Of a stretch of 64,000 bases of DNA, positions 49,273 through 58,089 are shown piece after piece. The position numbers were made by a program, and so were the translations under genes. Within the stretch, counting starts at the first letter, position 1. The number at the start of each line of letters is the position of its first letter. The notes beneath the pieces were generated by a model that did no database searches, was not told the DNA's origin, and was given only the letters and a program-made list of their open reading frames with translations. This DNA comes from a bacterium (GTDB lineage: Bacteria > Bacillota > Bacilli > Lactobacillales > Streptococcaceae), in NCBI GenBank assembly GCA_905221095.1, contig CAJNBV010000006.1, forward strand, positions 1-64,000. The letters are read 5' to 3'.

Positions 49273-50031
49273 ATGGAAGAATCAAAAGAATTAAATGCCG
49301 TCATCGATGTGATTATGCTAGCGGGGACCATTCTCCTTAAAAGTGGTTCAGAAATCCATCGTGTAGAAGATACCATGATTCGGATCGCGCATTCGCAGGG
49401 AATTGTGGATTGCAATGTTCTTGCTATGCCTGCTGCCATCTTTTTCTCCATTGAAAATACCAATATTTCGCGAATGAAGCGCGTGACTTCCTCTTCTTAT
49501 AACATTGAAAAAGTCTGCGACGTGAACCAGATTTCTCGTCAGCTGGTTGGGGGGCGGATTGATTTAGAAACAGCCTTCAAGCAATTGAAGGCCTTGCAAG
49601 CCCAGCCCCTTCCTTATACTAAGTTGCAGGTAACTTTGGCTGCGACCTTTAGTGCTCCTTTCTTTTCAATTATGTTTAGTGGAAATATCTACGACGCACT
49701 TGGGGCAGGAGTGGCTACCTTATTTGGTTTTGCCTTTTCCCTTTATGTGGAGAAGTTTATCCGAATTCCTTTTGTAACAGCCTTTGCTGGAGCCTTTGTC
49801 TTTGGGATGATTGCTCAATTTTGGGCTCGTTACACAGGCTTTCCCTCAACGGCAGATTTGATTATAGCTGGTGCGGTCATGCCTTTTGTACCAGGCATTG
49901 CCTTGACCAATGCGGTTCGGGATATTATGACCAACCACATAAACTCTGGTATGAGTAAGATGTTTGAATCACTGCTCATTACCCTTGCTTTAGGGGCAGG
50001 AACTTCTGTCGCCTTGGTATTAATGAACTAA
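49273..50031 (+). CDS. Threonine/serine exporter family protein, large subunit (ThrE N-terminal half)
   Basis: 252 residues. The N-terminal soluble part shows the family motif SGSEIHRVEDTMIRIA and the rest contains about five hydrophobic segments (FVTAFAGAFVFGMIAQFWA, LLITLALGAGTSVALVLM). Together with the next gene it corresponds to a ThrE/YjjP-YjjB type exporter split into two chains. AGGAGG precedes the ATG. Confidence 0.88.
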   Translation: MEESKELNAVIDVIMLAGTILLKSGSEIHRVEDTMIRIAHSQGIVDCNVLAMPAAIFFSIENTNISRMKRVTSSSYNIEKVCDVNQISRQLVGGRIDLETAFKQLKALQAQPLPYTKLQVTLAATFSAPFFSIMFSGNIYDALGAGVATLFGFAFSLYVEKFIRIPFVTAFAGAFVFGMIAQFWARYTGFPSTADLIIAGAVMPFVPGIALTNAVRDIMTNHINSGMSKMFESLLITLALGAGTSVALVLMN

Positions 50032-50032
50032 T

Positions 50033-50482
50033 ATGACACTAACTACCTTTTTATTACAAGCAGTGGCAAGTCTTCTTGCTATCATCACTTTTTTAATTGT
50101 ACTCAATGTTCAACGGTCTATGCTCTTACCAGGAGGAATTTTGGGCATGGCTGTCTGGCTAATCTATCTCTTGCTCAAGGAACCGACCAATGTCATTGTA
50201 GCTACCTTCATTGCCGCCATTATCGGTTCTTGTGTCAGCCAGATTTTAAGTATTCTTTATAAGACACCCGCAGTGGTCTTTATCTTGGCCATCTTGGCAC
50301 CACTGGTTCCGGGATACCTTTCTTATCGGACAACTGCCTTTTTTGTGACAGGAGACTATAGTCACGCGATTGCTAGTGCAACTTTAGTTGTCATGTTGGC
50401 TCTGGTAATCTCTATTGGCATGGCTAGCGGAACAGTGATTCTCAGACTGTATTCCTACTTACGAAAACAACAAAATAGTTAG
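50033..50482 (+). CDS. Threonine/serine exporter family protein, small subunit (ThrE C-terminal half)
   Basis: 149 residues, almost entirely hydrophobic with four membrane segments (LLAIITFLIVLNVQRS, VFILAILAPLVPGYLSY). It matches the YjjB/DUF3815 half of ThrE exporters and starts 1 nt after the large subunit stop. A terminator follows. Confidence 0.87.
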   Translation: MTLTTFLLQAVASLLAIITFLIVLNVQRSMLLPGGILGMAVWLIYLLLKEPTNVIVATFIAAIIGSCVSQILSILYKTPAVVFILAILAPLVPGYLSYRTTAFFVTGDYSHAIASATLVVMLALVISIGMASGTVILRLYSYLRKQQNS

Positions 50483-50491
50483 ACTAACAAG

Positions 50492-50524
50492 AGACTTGAT
50501 TTGGTGAATCAAGTCTTTTTTCTC
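50492..50524 (+). terminator. Terminator of the ThrE-type exporter genes
   Basis: AGACTTGATT-N5-AATCAAGTCT is a perfect 10-bp stem followed by TTTTTT. Confidence 0.9.
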
Positions 50525-50539
50525 TCTTTTACTGCCATT

Positions 50540-50550
50540 TGTGATAAAAT
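50540..50550 (+). promoter_or_regulatory. Extended -10 promoter of mvaS-mvaA
   Basis: TGTGATAAAAT (TAAAAT 50545-50550) matches the TRTGN extended -10 form, 45 nt before the mvaS start. Confidence 0.45.
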
Positions 50551-50594
50551 AGTATAGAACGATTTTTTACATGAATGATAAAACAGAGGTAAAT

Positions 50595-51767
50595 ATGACA
50601 ATCGGTATAGATAAGATTGGTTTTGCGACCAGTCAATATGTCTTGAAATTACAAGACTTAGCAGAAGCGAGGGGTATTGACCCTGAAAAATTAAGCAAAG
50701 GACTTTTGCTCAAGGAATTGAGTATTGCACCCCTAACTGAGGATATCGTGACCTTGGCGGCCAGTGCAAGTGACTCTATTTTAACTGAGCAAGAGAGACA
50801 AGAAATTGACATGGTCATTGTGGCTACCGAGTCAGGAATTGACCAGAGTAAGGCTGCGGCCGTCTTTGTGCATGGTTTGCTGGGCATCCAGCCCTTTGCT
50901 CGTAGTTTCGAGATTAAAGAAGCCTGCTATGGAGCAACAGCTGCCCTTCATTATGCCAAATTGCATGTGGAAAATTCTCCAGAGTCCAAGGTCTTGGTCA
51001 TTGCCAGTGATATTGCCAAATACGGTATTGAAACACCTGGAGAACCAACTCAGGGCGCTGGCAGTGTGGCTATGTTGATTACACAAAATCCACGCATTAT
51101 GGCCTTTAATAATGACAATGTGGCTCAAACCCGTGACATCATGGATTTTTGGCGTCCAAATTACTCAACAACCCCTTATGTAAATGGTGTCTATTCTACC
51201 CAACAATATTTGGATAGTTTGAAAACGACTTGGCTTGAATATCAAAAACGCTACCAGCTTACTTTGGATGATTTTGCGGCTGTTTGCTTCCACTTGCCTT
51301 ATCCTAAATTAGCGCTAAAAGGCTTGAAAAAAATCATGGATAAGAACCTGCCTCAAGAGAAAAAAGACCTCTTGCAAAAGCATTTTGACCAGTCTATTCT
51401 CTACAGTCAAAAAGTGGGGAATATCTATACAGGTTCACTTTTCCTTGGACTTTTGTCTCTCTTGGAAAATACAGATAGCTTGAAGGCTGGGGATAAAATT
51501 GCCCTTTATAGTTACGGAAGTGGTGCTGTGGCTGAGTTCTTCAGTGGTGAATTGGTTGAAGGATATGAAGCTTATCTGGATAAAGACCGCTTGAACAAGC
51601 TCAACCAACGAACTGCCCTGTCTGTTGCAGACTATGAAAAAGTCTTCTTTGAGGAAGTAGACTTGGATGAAACAAACTCTGCACAGTTTTCAGGTTTTGA
51701 AAATCAAGACTATGCCTTGGTTGAAATTGTTGATCATCAACGCCGTTATAGCAAGGTTGAAAAATAA
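50595..51767 (+). CDS. mvaS: Hydroxymethylglutaryl-CoA synthase
   Basis: 390 residues from the ATG at 50595, preceded by AGAGG 6 nt upstream; an ATG at 50571 is less likely. Counting gives the catalytic Glu79, Cys111 (in IKEACYGATAAL) and His233 (in CFHLPYPK) at the positions usual for bacterial HMG-CoA synthases. It condenses acetyl-CoA and acetoacetyl-CoA in the mevalonate route to isoprenoids. The stop overlaps the mvaA start. Confidence 0.96.
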   Translation: MTIGIDKIGFATSQYVLKLQDLAEARGIDPEKLSKGLLLKELSIAPLTEDIVTLAASASDSILTEQERQEIDMVIVATESGIDQSKAAAVFVHGLLGIQPFARSFEIKEACYGATAALHYAKLHVENSPESKVLVIASDIAKYGIETPGEPTQGAGSVAMLITQNPRIMAFNNDNVAQTRDIMDFWRPNYSTTPYVNGVYSTQQYLDSLKTTWLEYQKRYQLTLDDFAAVCFHLPYPKLALKGLKKIMDKNLPQEKKDLLQKHFDQSILYSQKVGNIYTGSLFLGLLSLLENTDSLKAGDKIALYSYGSGAVAEFFSGELVEGYEAYLDKDRLNKLNQRTALSVADYEKVFFEEVDLDETNSAQFSGFENQDYALVEIVDHQRRYSKVEK

Positions 51768-53041
51768 TGAAGATAAGTTGGAATGGATTTTCTAAAAAAT
51801 CATACTATGAGCGCCTTGAGCTGTTAAAAGCTCAGGCGCTCCTTAGTCCTGACAAGCAAGCGAGTTTGGATCAGGATGAACAGATTGGCGTGACTGTCGC
51901 AGACCAGCTGAGTGAGAATGTGGTGGGAACTTTTTCTCTGCCTTATTCGCTGGTTCCAGAGGTCCTTGTCAATGGCCAGGAATACACAGTTCCCTATGTG
52001 ACGGAAGAACCTTCTGTGGTTGCTGCGGCCAGCTATGCAAGTAAAATCATTAAGCGGTCAGGTGGCTTTACCGCTCAAGTACATGAGCGCCAGATGATCG
52101 GTCAGGTAGCCCTTTATCAAGTTGCTGATCCTGAACAAGCGCAAGAGAAGATTGCCAGCAAGAAAGCAGAACTCTTAGAACTTGCTAATCAAGCCTATCC
52201 TTCTATCGTTAAACGCGGAGGCGGGGCGCGTGAATTGCATGTAGAGCAGATCAAAGGCGAAACAGACTTTCTTGTTGTTTATCTTCATGTTGATACCCAG
52301 GAAGCCATGGGAGCCAATATGCTCAACACCATGCTGGAAGCCTTGAAACCAGTCTTAGAAGAACTCAGTCAGGGACAGAGTCTCATGGGGATTCTGTCAA
52401 ACTACGCAACTGATTCTCTGGTGACTGCAAGTTGCCGAATCGCCTTTCGTTACTTGAGTCGTCAAAAGGATCAAGGACGAGAAATTGCGGAGAAAATTGC
52501 TTTGGCTAGCCAGTTTGCGCAGGCTGATCCTTATCGAGCTGTTACCCACAATAAAGGGATTTTTAACGGTATTGATGCCATTTTGATTGCCACTGGTAAT
52601 GACTGGCGTGCCATTGAGGCAGGAGCCCATGCCTTTGCCAGTCGAGATGGACGCTATCAAGGTCTTAGTCAATGGACACTGGACCTTGAAAGAGAAGAAT
52701 TGGTCGGTGAGATGACACTTCCTATGCCTGTAGCAACCAAGGGTGGCTCTATTGGTCTCAACCCTCGTGTAGCTCTTAGTCATGAGCTACTGGGAAATCC
52801 TTCTGCCAAAGAATTAGCTCAGATTATCGTGTCTATCGGTCTTGCCCAAAACTTTGCAGCCCTCAAAGCCTTGGTGAGCACAGGGATTCAGCAAGGGCAC
52901 ATGAAATTGCAGGCCAAATCCTTGGCACTCCTAGCAGGTGCCAGTGAATCCGAGGTAGCTCCCCTAGTTGAACGCCTCATCGCAGATAAGAGCTTTAATC
53001 TAGAGACAGCCCAGCGCTACCTAGAAAATTTAAGATCATAA
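51767..53041 (+). CDS. mvaA: Hydroxymethylglutaryl-CoA reductase, class II
   Basis: 424 residues. Class II features include ATDSLVTASCRIAF, the GNDWRAIEAGAHAFASRDG segment and SHELLGNPSAKELA. It reduces HMG-CoA to mevalonate. It is co-transcribed with mvaS (TAATG overlap) and ends directly before a terminator and a BOX element. Confidence 0.96.
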   Translation: MKISWNGFSKKSYYERLELLKAQALLSPDKQASLDQDEQIGVTVADQLSENVVGTFSLPYSLVPEVLVNGQEYTVPYVTEEPSVVAAASYASKIIKRSGGFTAQVHERQMIGQVALYQVADPEQAQEKIASKKAELLELANQAYPSIVKRGGGARELHVEQIKGETDFLVVYLHVDTQEAMGANMLNTMLEALKPVLEELSQGQSLMGILSNYATDSLVTASCRIAFRYLSRQKDQGREIAEKIALASQFAQADPYRAVTHNKGIFNGIDAILIATGNDWRAIEAGAHAFASRDGRYQGLSQWTLDLEREELVGEMTLPMPVATKGGSIGLNPRVALSHELLGNPSAKELAQIIVSIGLAQNFAALKALVSTGIQQGHMKLQAKSLALLAGASESEVAPLVERLIADKSFNLETAQRYLENLRS

Positions 53042-53070
53042 AAAACTCAGACGAATTGGTCTGAGTTTTC
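53041..53070 (+). terminator. Terminator of mvaS-mvaA
   Basis: AAAACTCAGAC-N6-GTCTGAGTTTT is a perfect stem with the T run built into the 3' arm. Confidence 0.85.
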
Positions 53071-53078
53071 TTGTGCTT

Positions 53079-53276
53079 ATACTCAATGAAAATCAAAGAG
53101 CAAACTAGGAAGCTAGCCGCAAGTTGCTCAAAGCACTGCTTTGAGGTTGTAGACAAGACTGACGAAGCCAGCTCAAAACACTGTTTTGAGGTTGTGGATA
53201 GAACTGACGAAGTCAGTAACCGTATCTACGTCAAGGCGACGCTGACGTGGTTTGAAGAGATTTTCGAAGAGTATTA
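53079..53276. repeat. BOX element with two boxB-type units
   Basis: It runs from ATACTCAATGAAAATCAAAG to TTTCGAAGAGTATTA with the AAGGCGACGCTGACGTGG core. The internal unit is present twice (CAAAGCACTGCTTTGAGG and CAAAACACTGTTTTGAGG). Its last TTA is the scrR stop codon. Confidence 0.92.
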
Positions 53277-54239
53277 AATACTTTTTCCTGGTAATAGGGT
53301 AACTGGTAAGAAGTAACCAGTTGTCGCGACTTCCTTGCCTTCAATCTTTTGCAAGAGAAGGTCAACAGTGAGGCAGGCAATCTCTTTCATAGGTTGCTTA
53401 ATCGTCGTCAAATGAGGGTAGTAATTCTCGATAAAGTAGGTACCATCGTAGCCGATGACCTTGAGCTCTTCAGGAACAGAAATGCCTAGTTCTTGAGCAA
53501 TTTTAATGACCAGAATAGCTGTCAAATCATCTGAAGCAAAGATGGCATCTGTTTTTTGACGGGTCAAGATATTCTTGATTTCCATTTCTTTTCTGACGGG
53601 AGAAAAGTCACTGGAAACATTGATAATAGGAGCTTTTGGGAGTACGGATGCAAAACCAGCGTGGCGTAGTCCAGTTGGCGAATTGGAATTGTCATTTCCT
53701 GTAATCATGATGATAGACTGGGCGCCTGTCTTAACCAAGGTCTGGGCAGCAAGAACCCCACCAGCGTAGTTGTCAGAGGAAACGACTGGAATGTCTGGCG
53801 ATAGGTTTCGGTCAAAGGAAATAATCGGTGCTGTCACACGATTGTAGTCTTCAATTCCTAAGTTGTGACTACCAGAAATGATACCGTCCACCTGATTAGC
53901 TTCCAACATTTCGATGTACTCGCGTTCCTTTTCAGAATCATGTTCACTGTTGCAGATGATGGTCTTGTAACCATTTTTGAAGAGTTGGTGTTCCAGTTTA
54001 TCAATCAATTCTGCATAGAAAACATTGGAAATATTGGGAAAAATCAAGCCGATTAACTTAGCTGACTTTCCTTGCAGACTACGAGCCAGGTTGTTGGGTT
54101 TATAGCCCAATTCTCGCATGGCTTCATTGACCTTTTGAATGGTTTTCTCTGATAAATAGCCTTTTTTATTGATAACCCGAGAAACGGTAGTAGGGCTGAC
54201 GCCTGCAAGTTTGGCGACATCAGTTAGTTTTGCGACCAT
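53274..54239 (-). CDS. scrR: LacI-family sucrose operon repressor ScrR
   Basis: 321 residues. The LacI HTH is KLTDVAKLAGVSPTTVSRVI with hinge LARSLQGKSAKLIGLIFPNI, followed by a periplasmic-binding-type sensor domain. It should repress scrB and scrA through the operators in the control region at 55.7-56.0 kb. Its start lies inside the end of scrB (20-nt overlap), so the two are co-transcribed. Confidence 0.92.
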   Translation of the reverse strand: MVAKLTDVAKLAGVSPTTVSRVINKKGYLSEKTIQKVNEAMRELGYKPNNLARSLQGKSAKLIGLIFPNISNVFYAELIDKLEHQLFKNGYKTIICNSEHDSEKEREYIEMLEANQVDGIISGSHNLGIEDYNRVTAPIISFDRNLSPDIPVVSSDNYAGGVLAAQTLVKTGAQSIIMITGNDNSNSPTGLRHAGFASVLPKAPIINVSSDFSPVRKEMEIKNILTRQKTDAIFASDDLTAILVIKIAQELGISVPEELKVIGYDGTYFIENYYPHLTTIKQPMKEIACLTVDLLLQKIEGKEVATTGYFLPVTLLPGKSI

Positions 54240-55674
54240 AATCTAATTCATAGTAAGTTCCAGTTGGGTTTCCAGATTTGATGAGGATCCCATTTTGGTC
54301 CGCATGTGGGAAGACACGACCAGAAAATACTTTTTCTCCTTTATTGATGAAAATTTCAAAGACAGAGTTATCGATGAAGATTGTAGCAGTATTAGCCTGG
54401 TTATCGATTGGGCAAGAACGAGTTGTCCCAAATTCTTGAGCATATTGTTCACCAGCCTGGCTACGATCCACTGTCACTTGACCATTTACAAGGTCAAAGT
54501 TGATTGAAAGTCCCTTGCCTTCTTTATCAGCAAGTAAGACAATCTCGCTCTGGCTATTGCCTTCCAAGTTGAGTTCAAGTTCGTAGCTGTTATTGGTTTG
54601 GATACGGTTTGAGAAGGCTTCTTCAGAAGCACGAAGGTCCTTGATAGCCGCGACTGGGTATTGGTAGAGTTTGCCATCTTTGATAGTCAGTTCTTTGACC
54701 AAAGAGAAGGTTCCTTGGTGGTCAAAACGGTCAGATGGGTAAGAAACATCTGGCAAACCAAGCCAGCTAACTGCTAGAGCACGTCCATCAGGAGCGTTGA
54801 ATGCTTGGGTAGCATAGGCTTCGAAACCATAATCCATGTTTTGAAGTTGAGACACATCTACCATTTTGGCATTTTCAGGGTCAAAGGAAGCCCCGATCTT
54901 ATACATATTTGGATAGATATTGTCGTAGTCTAGAACATCTTTATCCAATCCTTGTGGGCAGTAGAAAAGGACAGGTTGCTCGCCTACAAAGACCAGGTTT
55001 GGGCATTCCATCATATAGGCAGTGCGGTCGTTAGCAAAGTCAAGGTCGCCAACTGCTTGCCAGTTTGTGTAGTCGTTGTCAACAGCCTTGTAGAGACGGA
55101 CAAAGCCTTTTTTCTCCAAGTCCTGTCCTCCGACGATAGCATAATATTGACCTTTAAAGTTAAAAATTTGTGGGTCGCGGAAGTGGTCAGTAGAGTCTGC
55201 TGGCTGGTCAATCAAGATCTTGTCAATCTTCGTAATATTGCCATCCTTATCCATCAAAGCCCCAATCTGGTATGGGTGACGGATCCAATTTTCATCGCGG
55301 ACATTTCCTGTATAGAATAGGAACAAGTTATCACCAAACTGCATGGCAGAACCAGAGTAGGCACCGTGGCTATCTAATGGAGTGTCAGGCAAAACTTTGA
55401 CTCCAGTTTCTGTGAAATGAACCAAGTCCTCGCTTTCCAATTGCACCCAAGATTTCAAACCGTGGGCTGCACCAAAAGGAAAGTTCTGATAAAAAACAAT
55501 CCACTTTCCATCAAAGTAAGAAAAGCCATTTGGGTCGTTTAGGAGTCCTGTTTTTGGCTCAACATGGTAATGAGTATGCCATGGAGATTGTGCCATATTT
55601 TCCTTAATATTCTTAATTTCTTCTTGCGTCCAGTCTTGATAAAGTCTGTAACGACGCTCGGTAGTCCATTCCAT
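54220..55674 (-). CDS. scrB: Sucrose-6-phosphate hydrolase
   Basis: 484 residues, GH32. The nucleophile motif is LLNDPNG with Asp47, the transition-state motif is FRDPQIF and the acid/base motif is MECPNL. A C-terminal beta-sandwich includes AVSWLGL upstream and IFIDNSVFEIFINKGEKVFS. It splits sucrose-6-phosphate from the PTS into glucose-6-phosphate and fructose, the latter for ScrK. GGAGG lies 8 nt before the ATG. Confidence 0.95.
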   Translation of the reverse strand: MEWTTERRYRLYQDWTQEEIKNIKENMAQSPWHTHYHVEPKTGLLNDPNGFSYFDGKWIVFYQNFPFGAAHGLKSWVQLESEDLVHFTETGVKVLPDTPLDSHGAYSGSAMQFGDNLFLFYTGNVRDENWIRHPYQIGALMDKDGNITKIDKILIDQPADSTDHFRDPQIFNFKGQYYAIVGGQDLEKKGFVRLYKAVDNDYTNWQAVGDLDFANDRTAYMMECPNLVFVGEQPVLFYCPQGLDKDVLDYDNIYPNMYKIGASFDPENAKMVDVSQLQNMDYGFEAYATQAFNAPDGRALAVSWLGLPDVSYPSDRFDHQGTFSLVKELTIKDGKLYQYPVAAIKDLRASEEAFSNRIQTNNSYELELNLEGNSQSEIVLLADKEGKGLSINFDLVNGQVTVDRSQAGEQYAQEFGTTRSCPIDNQANTATIFIDNSVFEIFINKGEKVFSGRVFPHADQNGILIKSGNPTGTYYELDYGRKTN

Positions 55675-55743
55675 TCTTTCATTCCTCCAAAAATCTTATC
55701 ACTTTTAATAGTAACCGTTTTCGGAAAAAAAAGCAAGCCTTTT

Positions 55744-55779
55744 ATGTTAAAAAAGAGAAAAAACTGTCAAACGTTTGTC
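55744..55779 (-). promoter_or_regulatory. scrB promoter overlapped by a LacI-type operator
   Basis: On the minus strand a -35 TTGACA (55765-55770) and a TAACAT -10 candidate (55744-55749) are 15 nt apart. The palindrome CAAACGTTTG (55768-55777), flanked by GT and TC, covers the -35 and is a good ScrR site. A further CCGAAAACGGTTA-like half-site lies downstream near 55712-55725. Confidence 0.6.
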
Positions 55780-55948
55780 GTAAAATAAATGCAGGAAATC
55801 AATCAAATTTTCAGGAAAATATGAAAGATAATGAAATAAAACCCTTTTTAACCAAGACTTTAAACTTATTTTTTTAAGGAATACCTGATAAAACAATCAA
55901 AATCAATCAATCTAAAGCAAGCCAACTAAGTGGATAGAATATTTTTTC

Positions 55949-55986
55949 TGCAAAACGCTTGACATATTTCTAAAACATGATAAAAT
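55949..55986 (+). promoter_or_regulatory. scrA promoter overlapped by a LacI-type operator
   Basis: -35 TTGACA (55959-55964) and -10 TAAAAT (55981-55986) with 16-nt spacing. TGCAAAACGCTTGACA (55949-55964) covers the -35 and resembles the scrB operator. This mirrors the arrangement at scrB. Confidence 0.65.
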
Positions 55987-56003
55987 AAAAGTCGTAGGGC
56001 GGA

Positions 56004-56018
56004 TAAAATCGCTTTCAA
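56004..56018 (+). promoter_or_regulatory. Candidate cre or third LacI-type site in the scrA leader
   Basis: The reverse complement TTGAAAGCGATTTTA matches the CcpA cre consensus WTGNAANCGNWNNCW with one mismatch. It lies downstream of the scrA promoter, where CcpA or ScrR binding would block elongation. Confidence 0.4.
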
Positions 56019-56054
56019 ACAAGAACAAAATTTTATATAAGGAGATTTTTGCAA

Positions 56055-57941
56055 ATGAACAATCAGGAAATTGCAAAAAAAGTCATCGATGCCTTGGGCG
56101 GACGTGAAAATGTCAACAGTGTAGCTCACTGTGCGACTCGTCTTCGTGTCATGGTCAAAGATGAAGGAAAAATCAATAAAGAAGTGATTGAGAACTTGGA
56201 AAAAGTTCAAGGTGCTTTCTTTAACTCAGGTCAATACCAAATCATCTTTGGTACAGGTACAGTTAACAAAATGTACGATGAAGTTGTTGCACTTGGTTTG
56301 CCAACATCATCTAAAGATGACATGAAAGCAGAAGCTGCTAAACAAGGGAACTGGTTCCAACGTGCTATCCGTACTTTCGGTGACGTTTTCGTTCCAATCA
56401 TCCCAGTTATCGTAGCAACTGGTCTCTTCATGGGTGTGCGTGGCCTTTTCAAAGCTCTTGAAATGCCACTTCCAGGAGACTTTGCAACTTACACACAAAT
56501 CTTGACAGATACAGCCTTCATCATCTTGCCAGGTTTGGTTGTTTGGTCAACCTTCCGTGTGTTCGGTGGTAACCCTGCCGTTGGTATCGTTCTTGGTATG
56601 ATGCTTGTTTCTGGCTCACTTCCAAACGCTTGGGCAGTTGCTCAAGGTGGTGAAGTAACAGCTATGAACTTCTTTGGTTTCATCCCTGTTGTTGGTTTGC
56701 AAGGTTCAGTTCTTCCAGCCTTCATCATCGGGGTTGTCGGAGCTAAATTTGAAAAACTTGTCCGCAAGATTGTTCCAGATGTGATTGACCTTTTGGTAAC
56801 ACCATTCGTGACACTTTTGGTTATGTCTATCCTTGGACTCTTTGTCATCGGACCAGTCTTCCACGTTGTTGAAAACTACATCCTTATCGCTACAAAAGCT
56901 ATCCTTAGCATGCCATTTGGTCTTGGTGGTTTCTTGATTGGTGGGGTTCACCAATTGATCGTCGTGTCAGGTGTGCACCACATCTTCAACTTGCTTGAAG
57001 TTCAATTGCTTGCTGCTGACCATGCTAACCCATTCAACGCTATCATCACTGCGGCTATGACAGCTCAAGGTGCTGCGACTGTTGCGGTTGGTGTTAAAAC
57101 TAAAAATCCAAAACTAAAAACTCTTGCTTTCCCAGCTGCTCTTTCTGCCTTCCTAGGTATTACAGAGCCTGCTATCTTCGGGGTGAACTTGCGCTTCCGT
57201 AAACCATTCTTCCTTTCATTGATTGCTGGTGCAATCGGTGGTGGCTTGGCTTCTATCCTTGGACTTGCTGGTAATGGTAGTGGTATCACCATCATCCCTG
57301 GGACAATGCTTTATGTTGGTAATGGACAACTTGCCCAATACCTTCTTATGGTAGCTGTATCATTTGCCCTTGGTTTTGCCCTTACTTACATGTTTGGTTA
57401 CGAGGATGAAAAAGAAGTTGCTACTGAAGTAGAGACAGAACGTTTGGTCCAAGAAGAAACAACTGGTAACATTCCAGCAGCTCTTCAAAATGAAACACTT
57501 GTAACTCCTATTGTTGGTGACGTTGTAGCTCTTGCTGATGTCAATGACCCAGTCTTCTCAAGTGGAGCTATGGGACAAGGTATCGCTGTGAAACCTAGCC
57601 AAGGTGTGGTTTATGCACCAGCTGATGCTGAAGTTTCAATCGCCTTTGCAACGGGTCACGCCTTTGGTTTGAAAACAACTAATGGTGCTGAAGTCTTGAT
57701 CCACGTTGGTATCGACACTGTAACAATGAACGGTGAAGGTTTCGAACAAAAAGTTGCCCAAGGTGACAAGGTTAAAGCTGGCGATGTTCTTGGAACATTT
57801 GACTCAAACAAAATCGCTGCAGCTGGTCTTGATGATACAACAATGGTTATTGTTACAAACACAGCTGACTTCTCTTCAGTAGCTCCAATCGCAACAGGTT
57901 CAGTTGCGAAGGGTGATGCTCTTATCGAAGTGAAAGCCTAA
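56055..57941 (+). CDS. scrA: PTS sucrose-specific EIIBCA component
   Basis: 628 residues from the ATG at 56055, 9 nt after AAGGAGA; the TTG at 56049 is too close to that site. EIIB has the phosphorylated Cys26 (VAHCATRLR). EIIC covers about 110-460 with many membrane helices and the conserved GITEPAIFGVNLRF. EIIA begins near 480 and has His550 (EVLIHVGIDTV). All three phosphotransfer domains are in one chain. It imports sucrose as sucrose-6-phosphate, the ScrB substrate. Confidence 0.95.
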   Translation: MNNQEIAKKVIDALGGRENVNSVAHCATRLRVMVKDEGKINKEVIENLEKVQGAFFNSGQYQIIFGTGTVNKMYDEVVALGLPTSSKDDMKAEAAKQGNWFQRAIRTFGDVFVPIIPVIVATGLFMGVRGLFKALEMPLPGDFATYTQILTDTAFIILPGLVVWSTFRVFGGNPAVGIVLGMMLVSGSLPNAWAVAQGGEVTAMNFFGFIPVVGLQGSVLPAFIIGVVGAKFEKLVRKIVPDVIDLLVTPFVTLLVMSILGLFVIGPVFHVVENYILIATKAILSMPFGLGGFLIGGVHQLIVVSGVHHIFNLLEVQLLAADHANPFNAIITAAMTAQGAATVAVGVKTKNPKLKTLAFPAALSAFLGITEPAIFGVNLRFRKPFFLSLIAGAIGGGLASILGLAGNGSGITIIPGTMLYVGNGQLAQYLLMVAVSFALGFALTYMFGYEDEKEVATEVETERLVQEETTGNIPAALQNETLVTPIVGDVVALADVNDPVFSSGAMGQGIAVKPSQGVVYAPADAEVSIAFATGHAFGLKTTNGAEVLIHVGIDTVTMNGEGFEQKVAQGDKVKAGDVLGTFDSNKIAAAGLDDTTMVIVTNTADFSSVAPIATGSVAKGDALIEVKA

Positions 57942-57957
57942 TCTTTCCTAGCTAAAT

Positions 57958-57990
57958 GAAAACGAACAAATGACATGTTTGTTCGTTTTT
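57958..57990 (+). terminator. Terminator of scrA
   Basis: AAAACGAACAAA-N7-TTTGTTCGTTTTT, a perfect 12-bp stem with a T run. Confidence 0.9.
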
Positions 57991-58051
57991 GCTTGAATGG
58001 TAAGATTTACAGAGGAAAATCTAAAAAATAGAGAAATTTAGATTTTTAAAA

Positions 58052-58062
58052 TATGCTATAAT
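58052..58062 (+). promoter_or_regulatory. Extended -10 promoter of scrK
   Basis: TATGCTATAAT (TATAAT 58057-58062), 28 nt before the scrK ATG. Confidence 0.55.
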
Positions 58063-58089
58063 AAAGAAAATAAAAACAAGAGGTTTATC

